From NCBI RefSeq assembly GCF_963169125.1, contig NC_084802.1, positions 113,278,903 through 113,342,902 of the forward strand: 64,000 bases of DNA. The letters run 5' to 3'. This DNA comes from Humulus lupulus (Eukaryota; Streptophyta; Magnoliopsida; Rosales; Cannabaceae). Position 1 is the first letter of the stretch; every line of letters starts with the position of its first letter. Of this stretch, positions 19,440-31,192 are shown in pieces. The translations under genes and the position numbers were made by a program. The notes under the pieces are model-generated. The model ran no database searches, was not told the DNA's origin, and saw only the letters and a list, made by a program, of their open reading frames with translations.

Positions 19440-21912
19440 TATTCAACCAAGCAATCATCATGGTGGTTACTAGTTCCATGCGCGACAATGAAATGGAGTA
19501 GCCTAATGATCATGGAGGTTACCGTACAGCCATTCCCACTAGGGAAGGTACGTCAATACGTGGACCAGAGCGATACTGGAAGTTCGGCCTTATGCCCACC
19601 GAACCCTAATCCTTGGTATTTGACTGCCATTGAAATGAAAATGTCCTAGCTAAGGAGCCACCCTGCACAGGCTAAGAAGCGAATAGACGAGATCATGGCT
19701 CGACTACCTCGTTCTACAACTGACGAGAATTTCAGAATGAGGCAAAGTGGGTCCCACAGATCCCGGCCCACCAAAATAACCGACATAATGTTAGTCATTT
19801 CGTCAAAACAACAATACCAAGCTCTATGCCTTCTGAACGGTCTCCCAAGAACAAACCTCCTGCTAATAACCGTAGGAATGGACAAGCGGCTCACACTCAC
19901 AGAAATCAGTCTGGCCAGGCAGGGCGAGACGAGACCACATCGAGAAGGGTAGAGATCCCTGTGAATCCACCAATGCCTCAACCAGCCACTCAGGCACCAC
20001 GTAATAAATCTGTGTTGCCACCAACTTGGGAAATTAGAGTTGACAATGGGCAAACCAATCTAATCCACCTAGATGGGACACAGATTTCCTCACCAATAAG
20101 GCATCCTCCCTCGCCTATTCTTCATCAAAACACCATCATAGTCAAATAGGAATGCTTCAATGCATGGGAATGAAAGGAGATATTATATACCTGTAGAAGA
20201 CACATATGCCCTGCGATCTCGTGCTAATAATCCAGCTCCTCAACCTCAACCACGAGTAGTAAGCTTCATCGATGGTAGTTACTAGAGAGAGCCAGTGCGG
20301 GGGTAGGACCAAAAATACCCGCAATGCAAATTCCCATAGGCACAAAAGTGATCTGAGAAATCAGTTGAGTTCAACTCAAAGCTTGCACTCCAATCCATAG
20401 TCCGACCTGCAAGATCATCTAAATGTACAAAGAGGAAAACAAGCTCACTATGATGATCTGAGCTATACTCAGACCAGGGGAGATCCGTTTATCGTGCGTG
20501 ACGATGGGAATGTCCCACCTAACCGAGCTCAAGCTTGGAGATACAAAAACCCACCCAACACACACAATAGGATGGAATCTGGTAACCATCTCCCAATTAA
20601 CCTAGAGACAAAGGATCCAACCCTCGAACGACTGGCCCAAATGGAAGAGCAAGTGAAGAGGCTCATGTCTGGAAAAAAATATAGATGATTGCGATTCTGA
20701 TAAGGAGCTTGAGCCTTTTGCTCCTCGCATCACAGCAGCTCCGTAACTTGTTGGCTTCAAGATGCCAACTACACCCAAATATAACAAAACCACCAATCCA
20801 TCCAACTACTTTAGGATCTTCAACACTCTGATATGGCCCACAATGTGAACGTTAACCTGCGGTGTGCTCTATTCCCAACTACATTGATTGGATCAGCCAA
20901 GCTATGGTTCAACAAATATAAGAAACACTCGATCACCTCTTGGAAAAAGTTGTCTTCTGAGTTCAAGAGACAGTTCCAATCTACAAAGAGGTTCGAGTAG
21001 AGGCTGACTCACTGGCCAACATTATGCAATAGCCTGGTGAGTCCCTGAAGGCCTACCTCAATCATTTTACTAATGTAGTGGCCCGAGCTAGAGACGATGA
21101 TGCTAGTGCCTAGCTCATGGAATGAGAACAAGAATCATGGAAGGAGCTCCGAAGGAAAGGAGTGAAAAGTGTAGATGAATTCTTGGCTCGAGCTCAAGAA
21201 TTGATAAATCTACAAGAGGCAGAATTTGTTGTAGCAATAACCAACCTGACCCTCGTTCAGCCCGTTGGAGTGGTGGTGGATGCTGCAGCAATGGCTCAGC
21301 CCATTACCCAGAATAACCATTTAGGGAGTAATAAACGAAAACGGAATGGTGAGGGCGACCATAGTGGGCCTTAGATGAATAAGCCTAGGAGAAATATACC
21401 TCCATCTTCACCATGTATACCGAACAAATAGATACGTAGGAACATATTTATCTGGTTAATTATGCCCATCTTACATGGAAGAAGCCCAAGCCCATGAAGT
21501 ATCAAAGGGCGAACAAAGATTCGGCAAAATTTTGCCGGTACCACAATGATAATGGCCATAACACCGATGAGATCGAGACTCTCATTCGGGCTAGACTGGT
21601 ACCACAATGATATTGGCCATAACAACGACAAGTCAATCCAACACAAGCTCAACCAACTCATGGAAATTAGATCATCCCTTCCCCTGTTGAAGGGAGGGAC
21701 ATAGTCACCATTGCAGGCAAACCTCATCTGGTAGGAACAGGCAATGGAAGCCAAAAGAGATATATCCAGGAGTTGAAAACACATGATGGCACCTAGTTTG
21801 TTCCGGAGAAAAGGTTATTTAAACAACAATGATTGGATAAACAACCAATTATTTTTAAGGAAGAAGACACTAGCAGTGTCCAATTTCCTCATACGGATCC
21901 GATGGTGATAAC
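19440..21912 (+). pseudogene. Tat B gag and protease start
   Basis: A heavily mutated gag. Recognisable parts are a Pro/Asn-rich N-terminal region (19826-20149), the gag core at about 20750-21200 (FPTTLIGSAKLWFNKYKKHS, ITSWKKLSSEFKRQFQSTKR, then EFLARAQELINLQEAEF) and a knuckle-like AKFCRYHNDNGHNTDE at about 21515-21565. A partial duplication of GGTACCACAATGATA-NGGCCATAAC occurs at 21538 and 21598. Many stops and frame changes rule out function. It stops at the protease entry where element C inserted. Confidence 0.72.
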
Positions 21913-22654
21913 TGTTACACCCAATTTTGAGTATAAATAAGTAGCCTCGAAATGTAGACTTATAAAGAATCATCTCAGGATTACCAGGTGTTAGCATTAT
22001 ATTTGAATGAATCACGGGGTTCCAAAGTTGTCATCAGCATTCGAGCATGAGTTGCACGCTCAAGGGAAATAACCTTCTCCAAGGGATGAGCTCGATAGAC
22101 TGGTCAAGTGAAGAGGAGGCGGCAAATGGAATGGTGAGCTCGAGGCTATGAGTGATCTCAAAAACACATTGAAGTATTGTTCAAGCTCGATGACGCATTA
22201 AACACACACCAAAAAACTGTTAGGAAGTTCCTATTTCTTTGGGATTAGTTAAGACCATGTGTTAAATCCCTATTTTTATGGGATATTTATTTAAATAATG
22301 CATTTAAGTTGTATAATTATTATTATTACTATTATTATTATTCAAATATTCATTTGAATTTAAATATGTGTTGTAACTTCATTAAATTGGGGGAGAGGGG
22401 GCATATATTCTTGTAACCAGGTCTATAAATCGCCTAGATTTGGTCATTTGTACTCACGCACAATCTTGTATTGAGAAATACTCTACAAAATTTCTCTCGC
22501 TTGATGCTTTCAGGAAGAGTTCATAATAAAAGAGACTCTTGGACACAGGCAAATTTTAACTGTTAAACCACGTAAAAATCTCTTTCTTTTATTTTATTCT
22601 TAATTAATTGCTTATTGCTCCACATAATTAAGTTGATTAAAAATGGCGTCAACA
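21913..22654 (+). repeat. 5' LTR of Tat C
   Basis: A 742-bp LTR from TGTTACACCC to GGCGTCAACA. It is followed directly by a primer-site-like motif. A TATA-like TATAAAT is at 22424-22430. An ATT/TTA microsatellite-like run lies near 22318-22345. The boundaries are supported by the abrupt end of element B protein sequence at 21912. Confidence 0.8.
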
Positions 22655-22660
22655 TTTCGG

Positions 22661-22676
22661 TCCTTTCATTGAGAGC
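22661..22676 (+). promoter_or_regulatory. Primer-binding-site-like motif of Tat C
   Basis: TCCTTTCATTGAGAGC, six bases after the LTR end, differing by one base from the motif in elements B and D. Assigned by position only. Confidence 0.6.
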
Positions 22677-22721
22677 ATTAAGAAATTCTTCCTACCATTT
22701 AGCATAAAACCTTTTCATAGC

Positions 22722-25155
22722 GTTGATGGCCGCCCTGAACATTCCTAGAACTAGTGGGCGACCTCTACCCCAAATCCCCTAGGAGTGTACTCCACGAACT
22801 AAGGACCATCATCCAAGGCCTGGTAAACAGCCGATTTTGGACCAGAGCCGCGATGAGGAGACTGCCTCATCGTCTCCTAGGGGACGGTCTGGTTAGATTT
22901 CTAGACCTAATGAGGAGTATTACTATAATCCTGAAAGATATGTGCCAGCGTGAACAACTAGCTGAAGCTACACTAATAAATTACGAGATGGAAAGGTGAG
23001 TTGCTGAAGTCCAGGCACCACCCAGGAGGACCAGGGAGCGACCTCGAGGGAGTACGGCTACTAGGATGGCCGAACAAAGGGCCCATCAGGCTCAACTAAG
23101 GCCTAGGGAAAATACTAGGAGAAACTGACCTGGGGTTCATCTCGGAACCTCGCTAGGAATAACTGAATAGGGAATGTTCCTGCAGAACCAAGGAATCATT
23201 GAGATCCCTCGATAGCTCGGAGCAATAACCCCGAGCCTACCAAGAATAACCCAGAGCCTACCACGAACGACCAAGAGCTTGTCAGGTAGAACAATGGGAG
23301 GCTACCACCCTCGCTAATTAGGCACCATCCTTCACCAATTAGACATCCCTCTTCAGCATGGGGTGTGCTTGAGCAAGTACCCAATGAGAACCGAGTCGGA
23401 GACAGGGCGCCTTAGAGGCCTTCATGAAGTGCTAGAAGTGCAAACCAAGACAAATGCCATCAGGCTCGGCCCGAGGACAGAGGTGAGCGCGAGGCCCCAC
23501 GGGGAGTGCATCAGAAACAAAGACAACCCCAGCCATCAGGGAGTTATATGTCAAGGTCACGAACGACCGAAATGAGAGTACAAGTGGATTACCCACCTCG
23601 TAATCAAGCCCCACAACAGCAACAACCAGAGAGAAATATCAACTTCGTTGATGGAAGTCAGAATTATAGCAGGTCGGCGAGTGTGTATAACACCGGGCCT
23701 AGAAATTGCGGGAACTATCAGAATGAGTTTCATGATTTTCAAGATCAACTGACTTAGAACCGAGGCCAATTTAATCAACCAAACTCGGACGTGCGAGCAC
23801 ACTTAAATTCCCGGAGAGAGCCCCAACAACTAGTATATTGAATTGAGTATAAACATATGCTATGACAAGAAGCTGGAGTTCCTACGAACAGCAACCAACT
23901 ACCAGTAGTACAAGCTACCCCTCTGGTGGATTTGGTCCAAGAGAGAATCAACCAACTTGAGGAGGCGTTCAGGCTCATTCAAGAAGGGAAAAATAAAGAA
24001 AAGGCTTACGATTCCGACGAGGAGCTCGAGCCTTTTTCCACCCATATCTCGAGTACACCAATTCCAAATGGTTTCAAAATTCCCCATGTGGCACCCTACG
24101 ATGGGACCATCGACCCAGGCAGCCACATGAGTACATTTAATACAGTAATGTCAGATATGAGCTTAGGTGTATGCTCTGTTTGACCACACTCATTGGACCA
24201 GCAAAGAATTGGTTCGACAAATTCTGAAGACATTTGATCTCGTCATGGGAACAATTTTCCAAAGAATTCAAGAAACAGTTCCAAGCTATGAAGAGCTTCA
24301 AACTTGAGGCGTCCACATTGACCAATGTTAGGCAGCAACCAAGTAAGTCACTGAAGGGCTACTTGGTGAGGTTCAATATAGAATTAGCACATGCTCGCAA
24401 TGTCGATGACAATGGTCATCTCATGGCTGTAAGATATCGGGTACTGCCAAGGAGTGCTCTTTGAAACGACATGCAGAGGAAGCCTGTGAGGATGATAAAT
24501 GAGTTCAATACTCGGGCTAAGGGGTTTGTGAATGTAGAAGAGGCGAGGTTGGCACTTATACTGACTCCTCCACCCGTAATAACTACAACGACAACATTAA
24601 CTCAACCACCACCTCGGCTACACCCTCCACATCTCGACCTTCAAGAGATATCCCTTCTAAAAGAAAGAAGAATGACGGGAGTAACTTAGAGGCTGATGGG
24701 GTTAAGAAAAAAAAAAGAGATAAATACTTCTCCATTTATACAATTTAGACCAAGCTACAAAGATAATTTTCGCAAATGAAAATTAGGTCCCTTTCAGGCG
24801 ACCTGATGCAATGCGACAGCAGAAATCCAAGAGGGATTCAAAGAAATTCTGTAGATTTCACAGGGATATGGGTCATACCACTGATGAATGTAGGCAGTTA
24901 AAAGATGAGATCGAAGGATTGATCTCTAGATGCTACCTCGACCAGTATGTCCAAAATCAAAATCCAGCCAAGACTTCACTTGGACAAAAGGAAACTCTAG
25001 CTCAACCTGCCCAGCAATCTGTGGCCCCACATGCAAGGGTGGATAATCGACCTCCCCCAATCAATGAGGAAGATGTAATAACTATTGCGGGAGGACCACA
25101 CATTTTAGGGTCGGGCAGGAACGCCCAAAAGAGGTATTCCAAGAGCTCAAAATAG
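22722..25155 (+). pseudogene. Tat C gag
   Basis: A gag gene with many frame breaks. The N-terminal part (22754-22999 and 23363-23757) is Pro/Gln/Arg-rich without a known domain. The core follows in pieces: APYDGTIDPGSHMSTFNTVM (near 24095), SSWEQFSKEFKKQFQAMKSF (24240-24300) and QPSKSLKGYLVRFNIELAHA. It ends with the knuckle-like cluster KKFCRFHRDMGHTTDECRQL and ITIAGGPHILGSG (24811-25130). The order and motifs match element A. Confidence 0.8.
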
Positions 25156-25522
25156 AGGATGGATCTCCCTATGAGCCTGAACCAAGATCTCCGAAACAAC
25201 AGAGGGTTGAGTCCCAACCCATTACCTACACTGAAGAGGACGCTTTGCATGTCCAGTTTCCTTATAATAACCCTCTGGTTATAACCTTCCTACTCGCCAA
25301 TAAGAGGGCGTCGAATCCTAGTCGATAACGGGAGCTCGGTCAACATCCTATATAGGGCAACCTTGGAAAAAATGGGACTATCTGTTTGAAACCTTCAGGC
25401 CTGTGCAACAACGTTGTATGGATTCTTAGGAGAGGGAATCACCAGTATAGGGTCTAACGCCCAACGGTATTGGGACACTGAAAGGAGATCAATTAGCAGC
25501 CTGAGAATGATATAGCATCTCG
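25156..25522 (+). pseudogene. Tat C protease, partly deleted
   Basis: The entry VQFPYNNPLVIT is at about 25250-25285. The active-site motif RILVDNGSSVNILYRATLEK is at about 25314-25373 after a frame change; the family D-T-G-S appears here as D-N-G-S. After GFLGEGITSIGSN the expected C-terminal half is missing and the sequence jumps to the pre-RT linker, so a deletion of a few hundred bases is likely. Confidence 0.75.
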
Positions 25523-26494
25523 TTGAGGGGGAAGGGCCAAACTAGTGCGCATGCACTAGTAATTATTGAGGAAATAAGTGAGGCGATATACGAGGTCGAA
25601 GAAGAGATTGACCCAACGGTAGATGAGAACAAGGTCAATCTCAGACAATTTGAAGAGATTGAAGATATTCAGCTAGATGAGAAGAACACTACCAAGGTGT
25701 TGAAGATTTGGATGAATCTCCCAAAGGACGCAAGATAGTAGTTAATTTGCTTCTTGAGGGAAAAATCAGGATGTAATCGCATGGTCACACATTGATATGA
25801 TTGGGATCAGTCTCGATATTATTAGGCATACGTTGAACATCGATAAAAACTTCCCTCCAAAACAACACAAGAAAAGACTCCTCGACTACGAGAGGAAGAA
25901 GGCTTTGAAAGAGGAGGTCGAGAGACTAAATGCAAATCGGTTTATCCGATATGCTTTCTACCCAGAATGGATATCCAACCCAGTTTTAGTCCCAAAGCCC
26001 AATAGCAAGTGGAAAACTTGAATTGAATATTCAGACCTCAACAAGGCATGTCCAAAATATTGTCTTCCCCTGCCTCGAATTGATCAGCTTGTGGATGCAA
26101 CCTCATGTCACACGTGGACGCATATTCTGGTTATAACCAGATAGCCACGCCTGCACTCAACCAAGAGCACACGAGCTTCATGACTGGTGAAGGGTTGTGT
26201 TGTTACAATGTGATGCCCTTCGGGCTCAAGAATTTCGGTGCTACGTATCAGAGATTGATAAATAGAATGTTTGTCGACCAGATAGGAAACAACATGGAAG
26301 TGTGCATGGACAATATGCTGGTCAATTTCAAGCACAATTATAGCCATGTTGATGATCTGGTCGAGTATTTTGCTATACTTCGAAAGTACAACATGAGACT
26401 CAACCCAAAAAAATGCTTATTTGGAGTATCCTCGGGAAAGTTTCTCGGATTTGTAGTAAACACTTGGGGCATAGAGCAAACTCGGATAAGATAA
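25523..26494 (+). pseudogene. Tat C reverse transcriptase
   Basis: Pre-RT acidic linker (25523-25738), then RT: KALKEEVERLNANRFIRYAF, WISNPVLVPKPNSKWKT, a stop where the family has CVDF, then DLNKACPK, a shifted frame with VDAYSGYNQIATP, CYNVMPFGLKNFGATYQRL, and the catalytic region EVCMDNMLVNFK. The family box is YVDDM; here both the Tyr and one of the two Asp are replaced (CMDNM), so the enzyme would be inactive. It ends with MRLNPKKCLFGVSSGKFLGF. Confidence 0.85.
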
Positions 26495-27380
26495 AGGCCT
26501 TAATTTACATGCCTTAACCTCGATGGCATACAGATGTCCAGAGTCTAACTAGACGAATGGAAGCTTTAAGTAGATTCATCTCGAAATCTACGAACAGTTG
26601 CCTACCATTCTTTAATCTTCTACGAGGAGGGAAAAAGTTCGAATGGTCAGACGAGTGCAAGATCGATTTTCAAGCTCTTAAAAGACATCTCACTGAGCCA
26701 CCTATCTTATCCGAACTAGTCACAGGGGAAATATTGTACCTATACCTCTCCATGACCGAGCATGCAATTAGTGTGGTACTTGTTCGGGAGGAAACAAAAG
26801 TACAAAAGCATGTCTATTATGTTAGCAAAAGGTTACTAGGGGCAGAATCGAGGTATCCATTGATGGAAATACTCACATTGTGTTTAATACATGCATCTCA
26901 AAAACTCCAACCTTACTTCCAAGCACACCCCGTACATGTGCTAACTGATCAACCGTTGAGACAAGTATTGTCAAAACTTGAAGCATTCGGAAGACTATTG
27001 AAATGGGCAGTCGAACTTGGGAATGTATCACTTGAAAATGACAATAAAGGGACAAGCCTTAGCCAACATCATAGTCGAGTGTACCGGAATAACCAACGAA
27101 GAAGTTGTAACCCCAACCCACGAGCAGTTGAGACTATACGTCGATGGTTCCTCTAATGAGAATGGGTCAAGGGCAAGCAATATCCTAATAACCTCATCAG
27201 GAAATAAGTTTCACTCAGCCTTAAGGTTTGGCTTCGAGGCCTCGAATAATGAGGCATAATATGAGGCACTATTAGCAGGGCTTCAAATAGCTTTCTAGTT
27301 AAAGGCAAAAGCCATTCCTGGGTATAGTAGCTCTCATTTGGTTATCAACCAGGTCTTAGGAGAATACCAGGCTCAGGTAC
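26495..27380 (+). pseudogene. Tat C dual RNase H
   Basis: The first RNase H is in the open frame 26557-27156: FFNLLRGGKKFEWSDECKID, KHVYYVSKRLLGAESRYPLM, VHVLTDQPLRQVL and LLKWAVELG. The second, archaeal-type RNase H follows a frame change (27120-27300): LRLYVDGSSNENGSRASNIL, LRFGFEASNNEA, then a stop in place of the Glu-containing EYEAL (TAATATGAGGC). It continues to the region before integrase. Layout as in element A. Confidence 0.82.
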
Positions 27381-28649
27381 TTGGAAAAAGTCAAAGTAGC
27401 AGTCAAACAATTCGATTTCTACACAATTAAGCAAGTTCCACGAGAACAGAATTTGAATGCAGATGTTGTAGCTCGACTCGCAAGAACCAAGGAAGTTGAT
27501 ACACTTAATGTGGTACTAGTCAAATTTTTACCAATACCGAGCATAATCGAGCCTGTAGAAGTTGAAGCTGATATGATAGACTCACATCCTACCTGGATGA
27601 CGCCAATAATCGACTACCTCAAAACTGGGAGCCTCCCAGCTGACTGGAACGAGGCTAAAAATCTGATGTACAAAATACCAAGATGCACTATCTTGGAAGG
27701 GAGATTGTACAAAAGAGGATATTTCATGCCATTATTAAGATGTGTAACTCCACCCGAGGCTAGAAATATCCTAGAAGAAATCCATAAAGGATTTTGTGGA
27801 GATCACACCGGAGGGCATAGTCTCTTAAAGAAGGTAATTAGGCAAGGATACTTCTGGCCTACAATAACAGTAGAATCGTTCGAGTATGCTAAACGCTACA
27901 ATAAATGTCAACTATTCGCCTCATTCCCGCGAGCTCCACCAACCGAGCTCACCATGATGAGCCACCCGTGGCCATTCACCATCTAGGAATCGACTTCATA
28001 GGATCCTTTCCAATGGGAAAAGGGGGAGTCAAATATAATGTAGTTGCTGTCAATTACTTCACCAAATGGACCGAGGCCGAATCCTGGCCACGATCACTTC
28101 GAAAAAAGTCTTGGATTTTGTGGTAAAGAACATAATTTGCAGATATGGGATACCAAGGATGATTGTATTAGACAATGGAACCCAGTTCAATAGCAAGCTG
28201 TTTACACAGTTCTGCGAGAAAAATGGGATACTCAAGAATTTTTCCTCTATAGCTCATCTAAACAAATGGCCAGGTCGAAGCAGTAAACAAGACTCTAAAT
28301 AGCTCTATCAAGAAAAGTCTCGAAAAGACTAAAGGCAAGTCAACAGAAGAATTTCCGCAAGTCCTATGGGCTTACAGGACAACAGCACGAACCTCAACTG
28401 GACATGCACCCTTCTCCCTAGCCTATGGATGTGAAGCAGTGTTGCCCAATGAGGTCAAAATTCCTACCATCATACGTGAAGTATACAACTAGAACTTAAA
28501 CCAATATCAGCTCAAGGAAACCCTAGATTTAATTGAAGAAAATCGAGAAGAAGCCCGGCTTAAAAATGTTGCATACCAGCAAAGGGTTAGAAGATACTTC
28601 AATGAAAGGGTTACAAGATTTCACAATCATAGGAAATTAAGGGGGGCAT
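27381..28649 (+). pseudogene. Tat C integrase
   Basis: The zinc domain reads HKGFCGDHTGGHSLLKK and RYNKCQ, so the first Cys of the C-x2-C pair is replaced by Tyr. Core residues are seen in frames that shift several times: GIDFIGSF (first Asp), IVLDNGTQFN (second Asp) and, after a frame break at about 28262, QVEAVNK (Glu). The C-terminal part (28300-28649) keeps LWAYRTTARTSTGHAPFSLA, YGCEAVLPNEV, LDLIEENREEARLKN and YQQRVRRYFNERV, with a stop at about 28489. Confidence 0.85.
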
Positions 28650-29333
28650 AAGTTGTATACAATCATACAATAGGCTCAAAAATATAACATCAATAAAAAT
28701 AAAATTAATTACAATGGATGGATTACTAACCAAATATGAATTCAACAAGACTGGAATAAACCAGGGAAAATTAATCAACACAATTAAAAATTGGAATTCT
28801 AGATAAACCAACAATATTCATAAGTCCAGACAGAGCTGGAATTCTTTGCAAAAAAGTTTCGACCTTGCAACCTTGAGACCATATTTGAGGATGTGGAAAA
28901 GTAACTATATTTAAGCCAGAAATAACTAGACTAACAAGACTACATGCCAATAAGTATTTTTAAACGCAAAAATACATGGTATAGGTAGTGTTCAAACTTG
29001 AATATAACGAGGTCAAAATTGTGCAGTCAAATGAACTATGTATGAATATATAGAAGTCTGAACCTAAGCACGATAATGTATTTGTATAAATAAACAAATA
29101 TAAATGCAAGTACTTATTAGCATGCTCAAAATATTTCGAACCAAAAATATGATGTATAATATTAAGGAAAAATGATAAAGGTAGATAATGTGAAAAAAGG
29201 ATTTCGAACTGGAAACTTAAGAGCATAAAATACCACCATTAAAGTATAAGTGTTCATTAGATAACTCAAGCTCGAGTTGTAATTGTCTTTGCCCTAAGGA
29301 CATCAAAAATTATAATTACAAAAAAAAAAAAAA
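28650..29333. other. Spacer after Tat C integrase
   Basis: AT-rich sequence between integrase and the end of the antisense gene, ending in a poly(A) run at about 29319-29332. No gene was recognised on either strand. Confidence 0.5.
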
Positions 29334-30611
29334 CTATGGGTCGCAACCCATGTGTTGGTCTTCATGGATTTGCAGCTCCGGCATCCACCCATCCAGAGTG
29401 TTCAATAGCCTTTGTATCCTCTTGAGCTTTGAGTCTGGCTTCTTCCTCTTCCTAATGAGCTTTCCTCTATTGACATAGTTGAGATTTGTGGCCCAAATGC
29501 GATAAATCGCCATGTCGATGGCGTTATTCTTCTTGGTCTTGAATTCCTCAAGAAGACAAGCTTTCTCGCTCTCTATGAACTTGAAAGTTGTCATCTTGTC
29601 CTCCTCAAGCTTGGCATTTAGTTCTTTGACCCTATTACGCTCCATGTCCTCAGCTTCCATCTCTTGCCGTGGCTTCATAAGGTCGTCTTCTGCCCTGAGT
29701 TGTGCCCCCTTGGCACTTTGAGCATGCAACTTGCTCTTTGTGACCTCGCGATTCAGGAGATAGTTGTGCTGGACAAAGGCTAGGAAGGTGGGCAATCAAA
29801 AACAAATGTTAAGAGTAAAGAAACAAAGAATTGGCATTAAAACATGGAGTTTATCAATTTTCTAGGAAAAACTTACCAAAGAAAGCAACTCTTTGCTCTT
29901 GTCGAAAAAGGCGTTGGCGTTCTAACAAATTGTTAAGAGCTCCCACTGAGGAGCCCCGAGGTTGCTGAAGCATTAGCCCATGCAAGTCAAGGCGCCTAAT
30001 TCTAGTTGAAATTTGGGAGTGTCAGCGGCATTGTCGACCATGAACTCGGGGACATAGGTCACGATGGTGAGTTTACGGTCTTAGATTGGAGAGTGGGAGG
30101 GGCAAGTTTTCTTCGGCAGGCTCGAGGGAGGAAGAGCAATAGCCTACGGGTGCACTGGAGGAACATTGACAAAGCCCGACTTGGCCTGCTTTGAGGCTGA
30201 CGGGGGTGCCTCGATTCTTTTTGTGACTTTGGAAGAACAGGATCCCTTCAAGGACACCCGATTGCGCTTGGACCCCCTGGATGCGGTGGGCTGACTAAGA
30301 ATGTTGTCAAGGTCTGAATCCATCTTGCCTAAAACAACGGACAAAACACACATTAATGGTAGATTATGTTTGAAAAAAAATGTGTTGAAACTTCTAAGTA
30401 AAAGAAACCCAACTGGAAGATCCCCGTGACTCGAGCTCGAGGACCAGGAAATCCTTCTATCTTTAGACGATTTTGAGGGGGTTCCCTCTCGATAAGTAGG
30501 GGACATCCTCGATAAATCCCATATTCGTTAGTCCCGCACTGGACTGCTATCCCTTCCCAAAATTCATTTCTGCTATACGTGGTTTCATATCTCCCTAACC
30601 AACTATCATAT
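29334..30611 (-). pseudogene. Antisense spliced gene of Tat C, 5' end cut off
   Basis: The reverse strand carries the C-terminal half of a gene like that of element A. The last exon (29779-29334) encodes a coiled coil (LHAQSAKGAQLRAEDDL, EDMERNRVKELNAKLEED, FKFIESEKACLLEEFKTKK). It is joined through a 97-bp intron (29780-29876, donor GTAAGT, acceptor CCTAG) to an upstream exon with DSDLDNILSQPTASRGSKR and a basic Ser-rich stretch. The upstream exon has stops (for example after NVPPVHP), so it is decayed. Element D cuts it at 30612, so the N-terminal domain is gone. Confidence 0.68.
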
Positions 30612-31167
30612 TGTTTACCCAAAAAGATTTACCTGAGGACATGGAAAAATTAACACACACACGGGATGCACGTGACCGTTTAAGTGAGTGCGATCTGTTT
30701 GACCATTGGCCAGAAGAGAATTCACTCAGCAGATGGCATATTTTATGAGCGACCAGTCTGGTCGCATCATTTAAGATATTTTCTACGAATATGTAATTTT
30801 GCATTTATGTAATAATTGTGATTTCTATTTTTATTTAGATACGTTTGTATTAATTGTAATGAAGGCCCATCGACCCATGAAGAACTCCTTGAGCCTATAA
30901 ATAAGACTCAATGGGCTCAAGAGAGGGGACTTTGTTTTGGTATTTTGAGAGAGAATTATAGTGTTTTTATCCGCCAAATTTGTATTCATCCCGAGGCATG
31001 TGAAACTCGTGAACCCTAGTTCATTGATCACAGTTTTTGGGATTCTACATTAATTATAGTGGGGCCGAACCACTATAATTCTTTGTTTTCATTTATCATT
31101 TCATCTTGAATTCATCTTGTTTTTATCGTTTTACTTGACTCCTTTTCGTTGACCAAATCAAGGGTCA
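30612..31167 (+). repeat. 5' LTR of Tat D
   Basis: From TGTTTACCC to AAGGGTCA. It matches 41117-41453 base for base over long stretches, for example GGCATATTTTATGAGCGACC and TTATGTAATAATTGTGATTT. TATA box at 30896-30903. An inverted repeat GCGACCAGTCTGGTCGC lies near 30750-30766. The end is defined by the following primer-site motif. Confidence 0.88.
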
Positions 31168-31173
31168 AAATTT

Positions 31174-31192
31174 TGGTGCTTTCATTGAGAGC
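31174..31192 (+). promoter_or_regulatory. Primer-binding-site-like motif of Tat D
   Basis: TGGTGCTTTCATTGAGAGC begins with TGG, the complement of a tRNA CCA end, seven bases after the LTR. It is shared with elements B and C. The primer tRNA was not identified. Confidence 0.65.

Larger units (their letters stand above)
18600..21912 (+). mobile_element. Tat-lineage element B, 5' part
   Basis: An old Tat element represented by a 5' LTR-like segment, a primer-site-like motif and a degenerate gag. It is cut at the beginning of its protease region: FPHTDPMVITV at about 21880-21912 matches the FPYNNPLVIT of element C. At 21913 the LTR of element C begins, so C probably inserted into B here. The rest of B is not seen to the right, probably because later insertions and deletions removed or displaced it. 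The left boundary is approximate. Confidence 0.72.
21913..30611 (+). mobile_element. Tat-lineage element C, 3' LTR lost
   Basis: A Tat element with 5' LTR (21913-22654), primer site, gag, protease, RT, dual RNase H, integrase and part of an antisense gene. It is inserted into element B and is itself cut at 30611 by element D, which landed in the antisense gene. No 3' LTR beginning TGTTACACCC was found downstream, so the 3' end is missing from the window or deleted. The left flank ATAAC is the only half of the target-site duplication visible. Confidence 0.82.

Noticed and set aside
29512..29721. Forward Ser/Leu-rich frame at the Tat C antisense exon
   Set aside because: It is the complement of the coiled-coil exon on the reverse strand, which has splice sites and homologues.
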